A DNA stretch of 64,000 nt from Pictodentalium vernedei. Lineage: Eukaryota > Mollusca > Scaphopoda > Dentaliida > Dentaliidae. Shown here in pieces: positions 31,538 through 43,190 of this stretch. Within the stretch, counting starts at the first letter, position 1. Each line of letters starts with the position of its first letter. The stretch is from contig CM062290.1 of the NCBI GenBank assembly GCA_031216915.1, positions 386,552,718 to 386,616,717 on the forward strand, in the 5' to 3' direction. Below the pieces are notes generated by a model. The model ran no database searches. It was not told where the DNA came from and worked only from the letters and a program-made list of their open reading frames with translations. The position numbers and the translations under genes were made by a program.

Positions 31538-32062
31538 ACCAAGTAAGCGGGTGGGGACAAGAAAGTCAACAGGAATGGAAGGAAGCTGTTGAACTTCACA
31601 AATGAGCTCGGTCTGAAGATTCTGAAGAGGGACGCTAGATGTGAGGGGAAATGGACCTGGGAGAGAAACGACAGAAAATCAATAATTGACTACATTCTCA
31701 TAGATATGAATTTATGGAGGGAGGTGATAAGGGTAGAAGTGGATGATGAGGGCAAAATGGAGTTGGATAGTGATCACAACTTAATTACAGTGACGATGAG
31801 GGCCAAAAACCTAGAGAAAAGGAAAGGAAGCTTCAAGGAGATTTGGGAACTCAAAAAGGATGCCGACTGGGCGAAGTTCGAAGAAAAACTGAAACCAAAG
31901 CTTGCAGCCGTACACAAAGGGGGTAGTGTCCAGAAGATGGCCGACGCCATAGTTGCGAGCCTAGTGGAGGCAGGGAAGGAAAGTGTAGGAAAGATTAGGG
32001 TGCCAACACGGGAACTTGGGTACAGAGTGAACGAAGAACTGAAAAAGGGCCATAAAGGTTAG
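31538..32062 (+). pseudogene. CR1-like LINE ORF2, endonuclease C-terminus
   Basis: After the duplication the frame gives GDKKVNRNGRKLLNFTNELG, then RKSIIDYILID and LDSDHNLITVTM, the SDH-type closing motif of APE endonucleases. The segment between LSETW and GDKKVN (roughly 100 residues in relatives) is missing although the insertion left a clean 9 bp duplication, so the LINE was already internally deleted when hit. The frame slips near 32048 at AAGGGCC. Confidence 0.8.
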
Positions 32063-34442
32063 AAAAGCTAAATGTGCTGCATACAGGAGAAGTAGAAAAC
32101 TTAAGGGGGTGGAAAGCAATGAGGCCATGGTAGCAAAGGAAGAATACCAACAAGCACGAAATAAAGTAAACAAGATTAAAGACGACAAACGGAGAGTGCG
32201 AAATGGCAGTCTTATTAGGACGATAAGAACGACAGAGGGGTCGAGTTCGAGCGTATTTTGGAAATGGGTGAACAAACGTAACAAAGGGAATAACCAACAG
32301 AGCATTAAAGTAGATGGCAGAGTTACAGAAGAGCGAGATCAAATCGCATTAGAACTAGTCAAGCACTGGGAAAAGGTAAACGATAAGCGATGGGGCATGG
32401 GGAACCCACCGGAGTGTCCGAACCAGGTCGAGGAAAATCTCTCGGACTTCGTGTGCAGCGAAATCAAAACTGAGGAGGTGCGAAGGGTGATCTCAAAATT
32501 GAGGAATGGAAAAGCGGGAGGGGTGGACGAAATTCCTAACGAGTTTATCAAAAAAGGGGGAGAGGAACTCTTGGAAAGCCTAACTGCCCTATTCAATTTA
32601 GCCATAGAAAAACAAGAGGTCCCAAAGGAGTGGAGGGAAAGCAAAGTGACATTTATTCACAAAAAGGGGGGAAAAGACGTTTTGGATAACTATCGAGGGA
32701 TCTCTGCCAGTAGCAACATTGGAAAGGTTTTCTGTAAAGTCCTTTATGGGAGACTAGAGGAGGTGATTGAGGAGAAGGGTTTTTTGGGAGAAATCCAGAA
32801 TGGCTTCAGAAAGGGAAGGAGAGTAACCGACCATCTTTTCACGCTATCCCAAATGATAGAATCCGCGAAAGCAAAAAAGAAAAAGATGTTTATGGCCTTT
32901 TTGGATGTCAAAAAGGCATACGATAGAGTATGGAGGGAGGGTATGTGAAGCAAGCTGGAGTCTCTGGGCTTAGGGGGCGAGTTTGTTGGAATTATGAAAG
33001 CATTATATAAAAATGTACAGAGTGAACTTAGCCTGGGAAACATTACAACAAAACGTGTGCCTATGGAGATAGGCCTAAAACAGGGGTGTATGCTTTCGCC
33101 AATCCTGTTTGCATTGTACATCAAAGGTTTAGGAGATGAACTCCTGCGTAGCGACGAGGGGGTAGCAGTTGGGGACTTGAAGATCCCAGGGCTATTTTTT
33201 GCAGACGATATGGTTCTAGTGTCAGAAAGCGAAGAGGGGCTAACGAAAATGCTGGGAATTGTTGGGAAATATGGGAGCAAATGGAGACTCGAACTTAATG
33301 AAAGCAAGAGCAAAGTTATACCTGTGGGCCGCAAAGTGGACCCCACTCGAAGGTGGAGAGTGGGTGAGTTCTGCATTCCGGAAGGGAGCAGCAAACTTCT
33401 CAGTGTAGGAGAGACAGGTGATTACGAGTATTTGGGGGTAAATATAAACATTTCAGGAAGAGGCATCTACCGAAACCACACAAATAAATTGATTCTGAAG
33501 GGGAAGCGAATCCTTAACCAAATGAAACTTATAGGGAGAAACAGTTTCAATAAGGTTTTCGTGGGGAAAACCATTTGGGAAATGGTGGGGCTGCCAAGTA
33601 TAACATACGGTACGGAAGTGGTACCCCTAAACCAGACGGCCGTAAAGAGCTTGGAAATCCTGCAGAACGATGCAGGCCGATGGATAACGGGGTCGAGTAA
33701 TGCCGCAGCGCTAGAAGCAATCAGGGGTGAGCTTGGGTGGATGAGGATCAAGGACAGGATAGATCTGTTGAAACTCGGTTATCTTAATTATTTGGTGAAT
33801 CTCCCCGACAGCCGATGGTGTAAAGTAATGTTCCTGCGAATTTTCAACTCAAATATCAAAACGGGGTGGATGGTCCAAGTGAGGGGGCTAGTAGAGAACT
33901 ACTCATTGGATATCTCGGACCTGGACGTTGGGGCAAATCAGGGTAAAAAAATCGTCAGAGAAAGGGTCATGGAGGATTGTAACCGTAATTGGCGAGAGGG
34001 GGTCAAATCAAAGAGGTCTTTGGGTGGCCTGCGTGATAAAGAGATGCCAGGTTTTGACGAGTACCTTGATGGCACCTTTGGGGGGTCACTGCTGTTCAAG
34101 CTGAGGTCGCGATCCCTGGAGCTGAGGGGAAAAATTGGGAAAGACGGTGAAAGGGAGTGCCAGATGTGTAACTTGGGCATAGTGGAGACCGTGGAACACT
34201 TCCTTCTAGAATGCCCAAAGTATCAGTCTAAAAGAATGAGATTCACTGGGAGTATAATGGGGAAGTGGGATGGGAGAATGAAGGACATATGGTTAGGGGG
34301 AGACTCAAAGGAGAGGGTTAATGTGCTAATCGGAGAGATTGGGAAGAATGTGGCAAGGGATGTCATCAACCAGTTCGTCTCCGAATGTTGGGAGGAGAGG
34401 AGAAGCGTGAGAACAGGTAGGCAGTTGGGAGTTCAGGGGTAA
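32063..34442 (+). pseudogene. CR1-like LINE ORF2, reverse transcriptase with one nonsense codon
   Basis: One frame from about 32063 to 34442, broken only by TGA at 32946-32948. RT motifs in order: VTFIHKKGGKDVLDNYRGIS, FLDVKKAYDRVWREG (motif A, near 32899), GLKQGCMLSPILF (motif B), LFFADDMVLVSES (FADD active site, near 33198), LRLNES-like WRLELNESKSKV, and a C-terminal zinc motif CQMCNLGIVETVEHFLLEC (34158). The stop sits where a Trp codon (TGG) would give WSKLESLG. A short 3' UTR ends with GTGTTATTAT at 34500, a CR1-style tail. The relative at 37315 shares this 3' end. Confidence 0.87.
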
Positions 34443-34500
34443 CCGAGGCCATCTCGTCCGAGAACCGCGACGAATCAGCGGCTGGCCAAAGTGTTATTAT

Positions 34501-35126
34501 ATGTTACGAGCACTGTTTGATACATTTTGTGTAGAATTTCCGATAACAAGTGACTTGATTTGCAAATTTGATGGACTCTTTGAACGCGATATGACTAGTA
34601 CCTCGGTCTTGTCGTCATTCATTTTAAGTCTATGACATGCCATCCAGTCCCTAACCTTGTGGACACAGTCTTCCATCGTCGAAACTGAAGCAATAGGGTC
34701 AGATCTAATTGAAGGGTCTAGTGACAAATACAACTAAGTGTCATCAGCATACAAATGGTAAGGAACACCGATCTGCCTCAGCAACTTTCCCAATGATGCT
34801 GTGTAAAGTGTAAACAATATCGGCCCAAGAACGGAGTCCTGTTGAACTCCACACGTTAATACTTTACTGTTGGAGTTCGTTTTAGAAATGGTTATTTGTT
34901 CACGTAACGAGAGATAAGATTGGGACCAGGTAAGAACTTTTCCGTTGATTCAAAGCTGCTGCATTGTGGATAAGAGAAGGGAATGATCAACAGTATCGAA
35001 AGTAGCGGAAAGATCCAATAAGACCAGAGGGACAGATTTACGTTCACCCGATGAATATGTTATATCGTTACAGACCCTTGAAAGAGCAGTTTCCGTACTA
35101 TGATTAGCCTGATAGACCGAATTTAA
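34501..35126 (-). pseudogene. L2-like LINE, RT middle part
   Basis: Minus strand: SVYQANHSTETALSRVCNDI, LLDLSATFDTVDHSLLL (motif A), GVQQDSVLGPILFTLYTASL (motif B), VPYHLYADDT (active site near 34745, followed by a stop), then VHKVRDWMACHRLKMNDDKT and IGNSTQNVSNSARNI. The reading continues at 27283 with GVIFDSHLS. At least two stops. A short shared ATGT flanks the CR1-like insertion (27280-27283 and 34501-34504). Confidence 0.87.
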
Positions 35127-35428
35127 ATCCCTTGCGCGATATTTGTTCGAGCCCGAAAAGACCCGCTCCCGATAGACCGATCGAACAAATTACAGGCCTA
35201 TCCCCGAACCAAGGGAAGTTCGGGTTGGTGAAACCCTCTTGAGGATAACAAATGGCAACTCTGACCAAAAAAGTTTCCGAGGCAGATTATACTTTCTCAC
35301 GACAGCATCAACAATATATAACGTAATTGGCAGACTATACATGCCTGGAAAACACCAAGACCAGTACCGGACGGCTTCCCGTGTGCACTTCCCTCCTCTT
35401 CCACAACCAGACTTGATGAAATCTTCTT
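35127..35428. other. Unassigned flank
   Basis: GCGCGATATTTGTTCGAGCC and an inverted CGATCGAACAAATTAC near 35140-35195 form a small hairpin. No coding support. Confidence 0.3.
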
Positions 35429-35683
35429 AAAACCCTTTACCCAACGTAACGGCCAAAACCGGCCAGCGCTATTCTCAAAAATCGCCAATTAATTTTCATT
35501 ATTTTTGCATTTTTTTGTCTCAAAAACATAGGTTATGACCCCTCGTTGGAACGAGCTCGGCGAGCTCGTTCCAACGAAGGGTCATAACCTATGTTTTTGA
35601 GACAAAAAATGAAAAAAAAAATTAGTTATTCAAGAAATTTTTTTGCAAGTGTCGTCTGCTTTTCATGTTTGGTAAAGGGTTAA
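35429..35683. mobile_element. piggyBac-like palindromic MITE, subfamily I
   Basis: AACCCTTTACCCAACGTAAC at the left (TTAA is followed by two extra A), GGTAAAGGGTTAA at the right. Palindrome CCCCTCGTTGGAACGAGCTCG around G35559, with one unpaired change (CGAAGGG instead of CGAGGGG) on the right arm. Confidence 0.87.
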
Positions 35684-35696
35684 GATAGAAAATGTC

Positions 35697-35752
35697 GAAA
35701 GAGGTCTGCCTCACACCGTCCCTGCGCGTCTCCGGCAAGCGAAACCATTTTG
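35697..35752 (-). repeat. Hairpin-leader copy, inverted
   Basis: GTCGAAAGAGGTCTGCCTCA, then ACCGTCCCTGCGCGTCTCCG and AAGCGAAACCATTT: the inverse of the leader block found in the 7.7-18 kb cassettes, far from any histone-like start. Confidence 0.55.
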
Positions 35753-37314
35753 TTTGTTCATGTTGGAGGGGTGTCAAATTCGGAAAAGGGTTTTCATCAA
35801 GCGGCAGATTGGTGTGTGTTTTGTGTGTGTGTTTTTCAGCATAACCTGGGGGAGGGCAAGTACCAAGGTGAATGGTTCCATTTCCGGGTTCGGGTTAAAA
35901 AAAGGTTCATTCCGAAATTTGAGAGAAACACCGGCAAAATGTCCGAAAGTGTGAATGTCAGATCAGAGGACATTTTAGGTCAAAAATGGGATAGATGTCT
36001 TTCAGATACCAGTATAAAAATAGGTGTGTTATAGTACTCACACTGAAACAACGAATAGAATTTTAATCAACAAACTTCACTTTCAGCTTCGATTTCTCTG
36101 AAATGTTGAGTGTACAAGTAGCCTATTTTCGACGGTCAACCTACAAGTAAAACGACGGAATCACCACACACCAGTAAACACCGGAATCGCCCTAATGTGA
36201 CGAATCCCCACCTCAGCCCAACATTAAGTTTTGAAAAAGATTATTATAGTGGGCAGTATAGCCTAATCATCCGCTGTGGTGCGATTCAAGGAATCACATA
36301 CGGTCATGATTAGCCATTGTGCATAAATATGTGACCTTAAACACCAATAAATAATAAATAAATAAATAAACAAGGAATCACATCACACCGGGTGATGGAG
36401 ATATTTCTGATAAAATAAATATACACAAATATTTCCGACCGGGCTAAATACAAAAAGATGGTGGATCGCAGTTTTGGTGGGCTGGTCGGAACCCCACAAA
36501 GTTCAAGATGATGCTCGCGAGAGGCAGGATCGGACAACCCGGTAACCACAAGCGTTTTTTCTGTAAGGTCTGGGACAACATACACAACAATTAGCCTTTA
36601 ATAGCTGCAAATATATACTTTATTGAAAATCATCGATGCCAGGGCATCGGCCAAATATCCGCTGAATGCACTTATGAAGGAATTTAATCTAATAAATAAG
36701 ACCAAAGTCAGCTTTTCACGCTGAATGATTTCCTCATGCAACAACTGATCCTTGGCTCAATTCAAATTCACTACGAGTTTTGGAAATCATGCTGCAGCTG
36801 ACAACCCTTCAAGGCAGCAAGGACCATAGTTTTTAAGGCAGCCAGTCAATTTATTTGACTTGCCAACAAAATAAGCAAAACATTAACCCCCCAATTTCCT
36901 AAGGCAGCAAATTCCCTAGTCAACAACGGCACACTAACAGTCATGATATTAATGAATGTATACCTTTAGTGTATCGCTGTTTTCCTTTAAATTACCATTC
37001 TATTCAATGATCATGGGTTTTGTGATGTTTGAAGGTCACAAATATAAATTAGAATTTTTTTGAGGTGATTCCGGTATTTATACCAATTATGGGCGATTCC
37101 GTTTAAAGAAATAATCTGAACATTCCATTAAAACTTTTAAAAATGATATTAACAACAAGGATAAAATGTTATTTATTTCTTTTCTTTAAAATCCTTAGTA
37201 TGTAATGATGGTCTTATATTTTAACTGTGCAAGCAGCAAGGCAAAATATAATGGGATCTTATGAGGTGATTCCTGTATTTAAAGTGATTTTTCTTGGTGT
37301 TGAGCAGAGTGGAA
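35753..37314. other. Unassigned sequence with a SINE fragment
   Basis: Apart from the SINE tail at 36300-36370 I see no gene. Short frames here lack family features. Frequent GTGATTCC phrases (37070, 37261) may be remains of a repeat. Confidence 0.3.
36300..36370 (+). mobile_element. 5'-truncated SINE with 13 bp target duplication
   Basis: Only the 3' part of the SINE: CGGTCATGATTAGCCATTGTG, ATGTGACCTTAAACACC and the AATAAAT tail. Flanked by CAAGGAATCACAT at 36287-36299 and 36371-36383, so the insertion was made already truncated. Confidence 0.88.
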
Positions 37315-37406
37315 TCAACAAACCAGGGTAAAAAAATTGCCAGAAATTGCGGCTTGTAACCTGAATTGGTGAGGGGTGGAGGAGGGTGTCAAAGCAAAGA
37401 GGTCTG

Positions 37407-38635
37407 GGAACGGGACAACTCGCCGGTGGGCCAACTCGCCGTACCCGAGGTGGGACGAGTCGCCATAGGGATAAGTCGCCGTGGGGATAAGTCGCCGTGG
37501 AGTAGTAATTGATAAGTAACACGCGGCAGAGGATTAAATTATCTTTTTTAATACTCATGATTTATATAACAAGACAGGTTCAATATAACATATAATAATA
37601 TACCATATAAAATAATAGTTACTAACATAACAAGATTAATTAGAGTGACAGACTTCGTTGAAATCAATGACAATAATTAATTAATTAATTAGTACATTTT
37701 CAAGCAAATTTACTACAGATCGTGCTCAGACAAAGGGGAACAGCATGCACCTGTTCGTTGGAAATTATTTTATATCCGTGAATTCACATGAAAATGGTCC
37801 AAAAAGACTATTTTTATGTGAATTCACAGATATAAAATAAATTTATAGAATTCTATATTATTTGAAAATTACTATAATTCACAAAAGATATAATTTATAC
37901 AAAAATATATAAAGATTGAAGTACAAATGTATGTTTGATATCCATTATGGGAGAACTACTTTCTATAGACAGCTGAACATTTCTTTAAAAAGGCTGCAGT
38001 AGACAATGAAGGTGGATCTGACATATTGGCATTTCTGTATCTTTTGAGCCATCTTCGTATATTTTGATCGGATGTCAGTTTCCAAATCTGATGCTTGCAC
38101 CCTCAATTCCACATTCTCAGCTTCTGTCTGCAAACAAAGGTTCATAAGTTACCATAAAATATTTATTTATTTATTTATCAAAACAATTATTTACCTGTTT
38201 CAAAATCTAAAACCTTCAATGTTATGATACTTAACCAGGGATTGTACTGGAATACAATAGAAATTTATTGAGCAAACTGCAATCCCAACTCTTTGTAAAA
38301 AAAAAACAATGTGAAAGCTGACGATTTTATTTTTAACAATCTTATTCTTCTGAAAATGTTCTAATGAACAGTTTAGTTCAACTTTGGTACTTTCATAAAA
38401 CATGGATTTAACTGGATTTAATTTTTTTTTTTTTTTTTTCAATTCACGGGGGTTGGATTTATTTGTAAAAATATTCTACAGGTAAGTAAATGATAAAATG
38501 AACAGTATTTCAATAGAATAAATTAAGCATAAATTACATTTTTTGAAAAACAAAAAACGGGACAACTTGCCGTAAAAATCGGGGCAACTCGCCGTCCGAC
38601 GGCGAGTTGTCTCGACGGCGACTTGTCCCGTACCC
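37407..38635. mobile_element. Tandem-word DNA element 3 (Mutator-like), GGGACAACTCGCCG ends
   Basis: 1229 bp with 8 bp duplication AGAGGTCT (37399-37406, 38636-38643) inside the CR1-like fragment. Termini GGGAACGGGACAACTCGCCG and CGGCGACTTGTCCCGTACCC are inverse copies with small changes. The left end has six words of the GGGATAAGTCGCCGTG type (37411-37503), the right end four (38560-38630). The interior is AT-rich, with a palindrome at 37762-37845 and no transposase. Confidence 0.85.
37762..37845. repeat. Hairpin, ~36 bp arms
   Basis: AAATTATTTTATATCCGTGA and the inverse TCACAGATATAAAATAAATT, then GAATTCACAT pairing with ATGTGAATTC. It may be a small MITE or element-internal fold. Confidence 0.6.
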
Positions 38636-38900
38636 AGAGGTCTTTGGATGGCCTAAAGCGTGCCAGGTTTTGAAGAGTAGCTTGATGGTAAGATCTTCTG
38701 TGGGTCACTGTTGTTCAAGATGAGGTCTCTGGAGCTTTGGGGAACAACTGGGAAGACAATGAAAGGGAGTGCCAAATGTGTAATTTAGGCTTAGTGGAGA
38801 CCCTGGGACACTTTCTGCTAGAATGTCCAAAATACCAGTCTGACATAATAAGATTCACCTGAGAACATGGAGAATCACAGCTGGCGAAAGTGTTATTATT

Positions 38901-39315
38901 ATAATAGTATTATTATTGTTACAACAAAGTGATTTGTTATTTACATTTATTGGATATGAAAACACTGTGTTGATAAAGAGAGTGTTTGAAATATGATGTT
39001 GTGACAATCCGTTTTATTTTAATCGTGGATGATTCGTGACTCACAATGTTTTAATAATGATGAAAGAGCAATGGGGAATTTCATCAAGTGATTACGCCTT
39101 CACTTCTAGCTCCAGAATAACGTGTACCAGACATTTAATGAAAAACGTAGTTTATTATTTAAAAGACAAAAAGACAAAGCTGGCATTGTTTCCTCCGATC
39201 GACAGCTCATAGTTGATTCTAATTTTGGAGACAATGGTATTGTGACATGATGACGTCTGATGATTCTGGGATTCAGAACATCAAAGCTTTGAATGTACCT
39301 AAAAGACAATTGCTT
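38901..39315. other. Unassigned sequence
   Basis: No coding support; no recognised ends. Confidence 0.2.
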
Positions 39316-39375
39316 CTAACAGCTTCTTGAGGTTTAACGTCAACGTTCTTGACCTTTTACCTTTAGAAACAATAG
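39316..39375. repeat. Dispersed repeat interrupted by the DIRS-like element
   Basis: AGCTTCTTGAGGTTTAACGT to CTTTAGAAACAATAG is the inverse of 50308-50368. Its continuation (TTTTTTCATCAAATT) lies at 46277, on the other side of the DIRS-like element, and the uninterrupted arrangement is seen at about 50280-50368. Confidence 0.75.
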
Positions 39376-39577
39376 ATTTTTATACTGTACCAATGACCCA
39401 GACATAGCTGGTGCTAACTCTTAAAATATAGGGCCAAACACAAATTTTGCCCCCCAATCCCCAAAATTTGCATCTAAAACCAAAGAAAACATGTCCTGAA
39501 AGGCCCTCCACACTTTGCCTCTACTGCGCATGCGCAGTGTCAAGGACGTTCTGAAATTGGCGCCATTAATCATTCTA
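39376..39577 (+). repeat. DIRS-like left ITR with promoter-like sites
   Basis: Starts ATTTTTATACTGTACCAATG. Contains NRF1-type ACTGCGCATGCGCAGT (about 39523-39538) and an E2F-type ATTGGCGCCA near 39556. The same ITR starts copy 2 at 61857. These sites suggest the ITR drives transcription; this is inference. Confidence 0.85.
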
Positions 39578-40467
39578 AGTTTGGCCCTTCATCAGTTAAC
39601 ATCTGACTGATCTTTGTGCTTGTAAATCTCAGTTTAAATGATGCCAGACACATAAATATTAGTGAAATGGTGATTCTAAGGAGGATAGAGAAGGAGGAGA
39701 GGAAAAAATGTGTGACAGAATATTATCAGGGCTGTAACTTAAAATTTTTTAATGAAATTATGTTAAGTTACCTATTTTCGAGGCAGCAGCCATTTTGTTG
39801 TCATTCTGATTATTTAGTTACACTGTTTTTTAAGTGTTTTCCTCTCTCCCTGTCCTTTAAGTCCCCCCTTGCTATTCTCCCATGCTTTTGGCATAGTTTT
39901 TGTAATTATTATTACTAAATTTTCTTGGGAGTTTTAGCTGAATAACAGAATGAATTCTGTTCTTTTCCCCATGTTTACGTCTTCACCTACGGGTGGTTAG
40001 GCGTTGTGTTCTGCATCTACCATCTGATGTTCTGCAGTTTCTTCCCTGGAAGTCTCTGTTTTGCATCAGATAGTGTATTTTTGGTAACTGATTTCGGGCC
40101 TGGGTGCCTGGAGTCTTATTTTAGTGTTTTTACACTCATTGTTTACATTTACAACAGCCCTCTGTGTGAGGGGGGGATTTCTGGAAAATAATATCTTGAT
40201 GTTATTTTAATCATAACTAGATACGTTATTATTGTTCGTAAGTGTTGAATAAATTGTTTAAAATATTTTTAAAATTTTTGTCCACACTTAGGCTTGGGAT
40301 CCATTGGGGCTCAACGTTACTTTTCAGAAACTTGGGCTGTTCTGAAAAAATATTTTTTCAAAATATTTTGATTTCAATTATTTTTTCTATATTAATGGAT
40401 CATATTATTATTATGTATTTTGATTGCCAGGGGTTAGTGCGAGTACCAGGACTTGTTTTCTTTTCAC

Positions 40468-43190
40468 ATTGAAAGGATATTGATCAATTGTATTAAGAGG
40501 AAGTCTTCCTCTGACTTTATAATCATTCTATATGTGGTCAGTGTACTCGCATTAACTCCTGTTCTGTATCGTATGATTTCGATGACAATATGGGAAGCGT
40601 ATGTCACGGTATGTTATTGGGGAATTGGACACTCCGGTCCTTTCCCTGCAGGGTCACTCTACTTTATCAATTTCTATTTCAGACGATCAAGATTAGGGTG
40701 ATGTATCTGTGATGTCTTCCAACAGTGTGCCTCCGTCGTCACAATTAATGAAGGGCTAGCGGAAAAGTGCTCATGTAAATACGCCAATTGCCTAAGAGGA
40801 CCCTAGTAGGTTCGACGGCCTTTGACGTCCGCTAGCTCGCCCGGTGTAGCGTCCATTCACCGAATGGTTCGGCAGCCGGGTTCGTCCGTTGCGGTCTAGA
40901 AGGAATTTTGGGGTGATGCGAGCACTATAAATCAACCTAATGCACACCCAGTGACGGCGGATCGGAGGGAGAACGGAGGAAGCCTTTTAGTCTGGTTCAT
41001 AGCTCGTTCCGGTCCATCCGGATGGCAAGCGAGAGAGGCCCCTCTCTTGTTCAACAACATCTGGCCCCAGATGTTGTGGTACAAAATGTTTCGCATTCGG
41101 AGCATACGTCCGTCAATCGGGACTCTCCGACATATAGTCAGTCCGGAGTAGACTCAATAAGGCTTCCTCATTCTCATAGTTGCGCACACGACCGCTCTCG
41201 GCTACGTGACCACGGATATCCAGTCAGCTTCGCCAGTCAGATATTCATCGGCGACCAGGTCACACCATCCGGTAGCCAGGGACACGAGGCCTGCAGACTC
41301 CGGACGTTCGCATAGGAAGTGTGCGGGAGTCAACGTACACGGAGCTTCCGGTGGCAATGCTTCGTAAGACCGCTACTGCACAGGCCTCGGGAACGGACGT
41401 GCTTTCCTTAATAGCACAGTTTATCGCAGCATCCCAGCATCAACTGAATCTGTCGCATATTTTTTATCCGACGATGCTGGGTCGGGACGCTCTGCGGAAG
41501 CGGGTACGACGTCCGAAAATTTCATCCGGTCCGACGGGATACCGAAAGGGATTTGGAGTATTTCGAGCTTTCCCTTTCGGAACAACATATGCTGTTGTGT
41601 TTGTCATCTGACTTGGTCTTCTACAGCTTCTTTCGTCGGACCAGAATGCTGCGATGCCGGATAAGAAACTGATAGCGTCGGGGGACTTAGAAATTTTTGG
41701 TTCGGTTCAGGGACATCGTCCCTCAGTTCCGACATAGTCCAATAATGTCACACAAACTTTCGAATTATTGAACGACGCTATATATATTATTATTTTATGC
41801 TTGCTATAACCAAGCATTTCTGGTTTCTTGTTCGCAAAGTTACGGAGATGTCTTTCAAAAGTGTGCCTCTGTCGTCATAGTTAATGAAGAGCTAGCGGCA
41901 ATAAGTGCTCAGGGAATATGTCTATCGCCTACGGAGTGACATTCGCTAGCTCACCCGGTGTAGCGTACATTCATCGAATGGTTCGGCTGCCGGGTTCGTC
42001 CGTTGCGGTCTAGGAAGGAGATTTGGGTGATGCAAGCACTTTAATTACTTTAGTACTCACCCAGTGACAGCAGATTGAGGACAGATCGGAGGAAGCCTGT
42101 TAGTCCGGTTCCTGGCTTGTCCAGGTCCGTCCGCGCTGTGAGCGAGAGAGGTCCCTCTCTCGTCCAACAACATAGGGGACCGCATGTTCTGGTTCAGATA
42201 TTTTACATTCGGAGCATATGTCTGTCGGTCGGGACGCTCCGTTATATTGACAGTCCTAGAGACTGTCCTTAATGCTTCCTCATCCTCACAGCAGGGCACA
42301 CGACCGCACATTGGCTACGTGACCTCGAGTATCCGATCAGTTTCGTCATTCACTGATTCCACGGCGAATAGGTCGCGCCATCCGGTAGCCAAGGGACACG
42401 AGGCCTATACACTCCGTTCGCTCACATATTGGTAGTATGCACGGGGTAACGATCACGGAGCTTCCAGCAGCAATGCATTGTAGGACCGCTTCTCCTCAGG
42501 CCTCAGTGACGGACGTGCTATCCGAGTTAGCACAGTTGTTTCGCAGCATCCCAGCAATTGACAGTTTCTTGGTCGAATCAGGAATTATCCGACGGCGCTG
42601 GGTCGGTGCGGTCCGCGGTTGCATCAGGTACGGAAGACCGAACGCTTTATAGGGTCCGACAGGATGGCGAAAGGGATTCGAAAGTTTTCGAGTTTTCCCT
42701 TTAGTAGTATCGGAAGCTGCCTTTCATATCTTCTGGCATTATCTTCCAGTGATTGTTATTTCGGACTTCATTGCTGCGATCTTGGATAAGAGACTTATAG
42801 CGTCATTGGACTCGGATTTTTCGATCGGTTCAGGGACATTGTCCCTGACTTACCGACGCAGTCCAATAATGTCATTACAACATGTGTTTTATTTTTCGAC
42901 GCTATATATGCATACAAGCCTGCTACCAAGCATGATAGTTTAGTTTCTTGTCCGCGTTGCTCATTTCTGCCGTTTTATCATTTATACGAATAGTTGGCAG
43001 AGCAGGGCATACCGAGAGTTCATATGCGTCTAGACGGTGTGGTTAAAGACTGGAAATATTCTTTTTCGCCGTTTATGTCTTTTCCAACTTCAATGTTGGA
43101 AACGACATGATGTATAGTAGACTTAACTTAGACGCTTTATCATACGTAATCCGCCTTACTGAGGCGTTATCATTACGTCTTCAAGAAAAG
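40468..43190 (+). pseudogene. DIRS-like gag relic with internal tandem duplication
   Basis: Corresponds to the intact gag at 62946: TTGAAAGGATATTGATCAA replaces the start, then AGGAAGTCTTCCTCTGACTTT matches. Frames are repeatedly broken. The C-terminal half is present twice, about 40703-41845 and 41846-42960; both carry SERGPSLVQQH-like codons, GGACGTGCT and TTCGGTTCAGGGACAT. Copy 2 has one such segment as far as it can be seen. Confidence 0.8.

Larger units (their letters stand above)
37315..38900 (+). pseudogene. CR1-like LINE 3' fragment, split by a DNA element
   Basis: 37315-37406 matches 33938-34018 of the first CR1-like copy, and 38644-38900 matches 34020-34240 onward (TTTGGATGGCC, GCCAGGTTTTGA, AAGGGAGTGCCA) including the C-terminal zinc motif codons, with frame damage. 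The two parts join at AGAGGTCT, the duplication of the element at 37407-38635. Confidence 0.85.
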
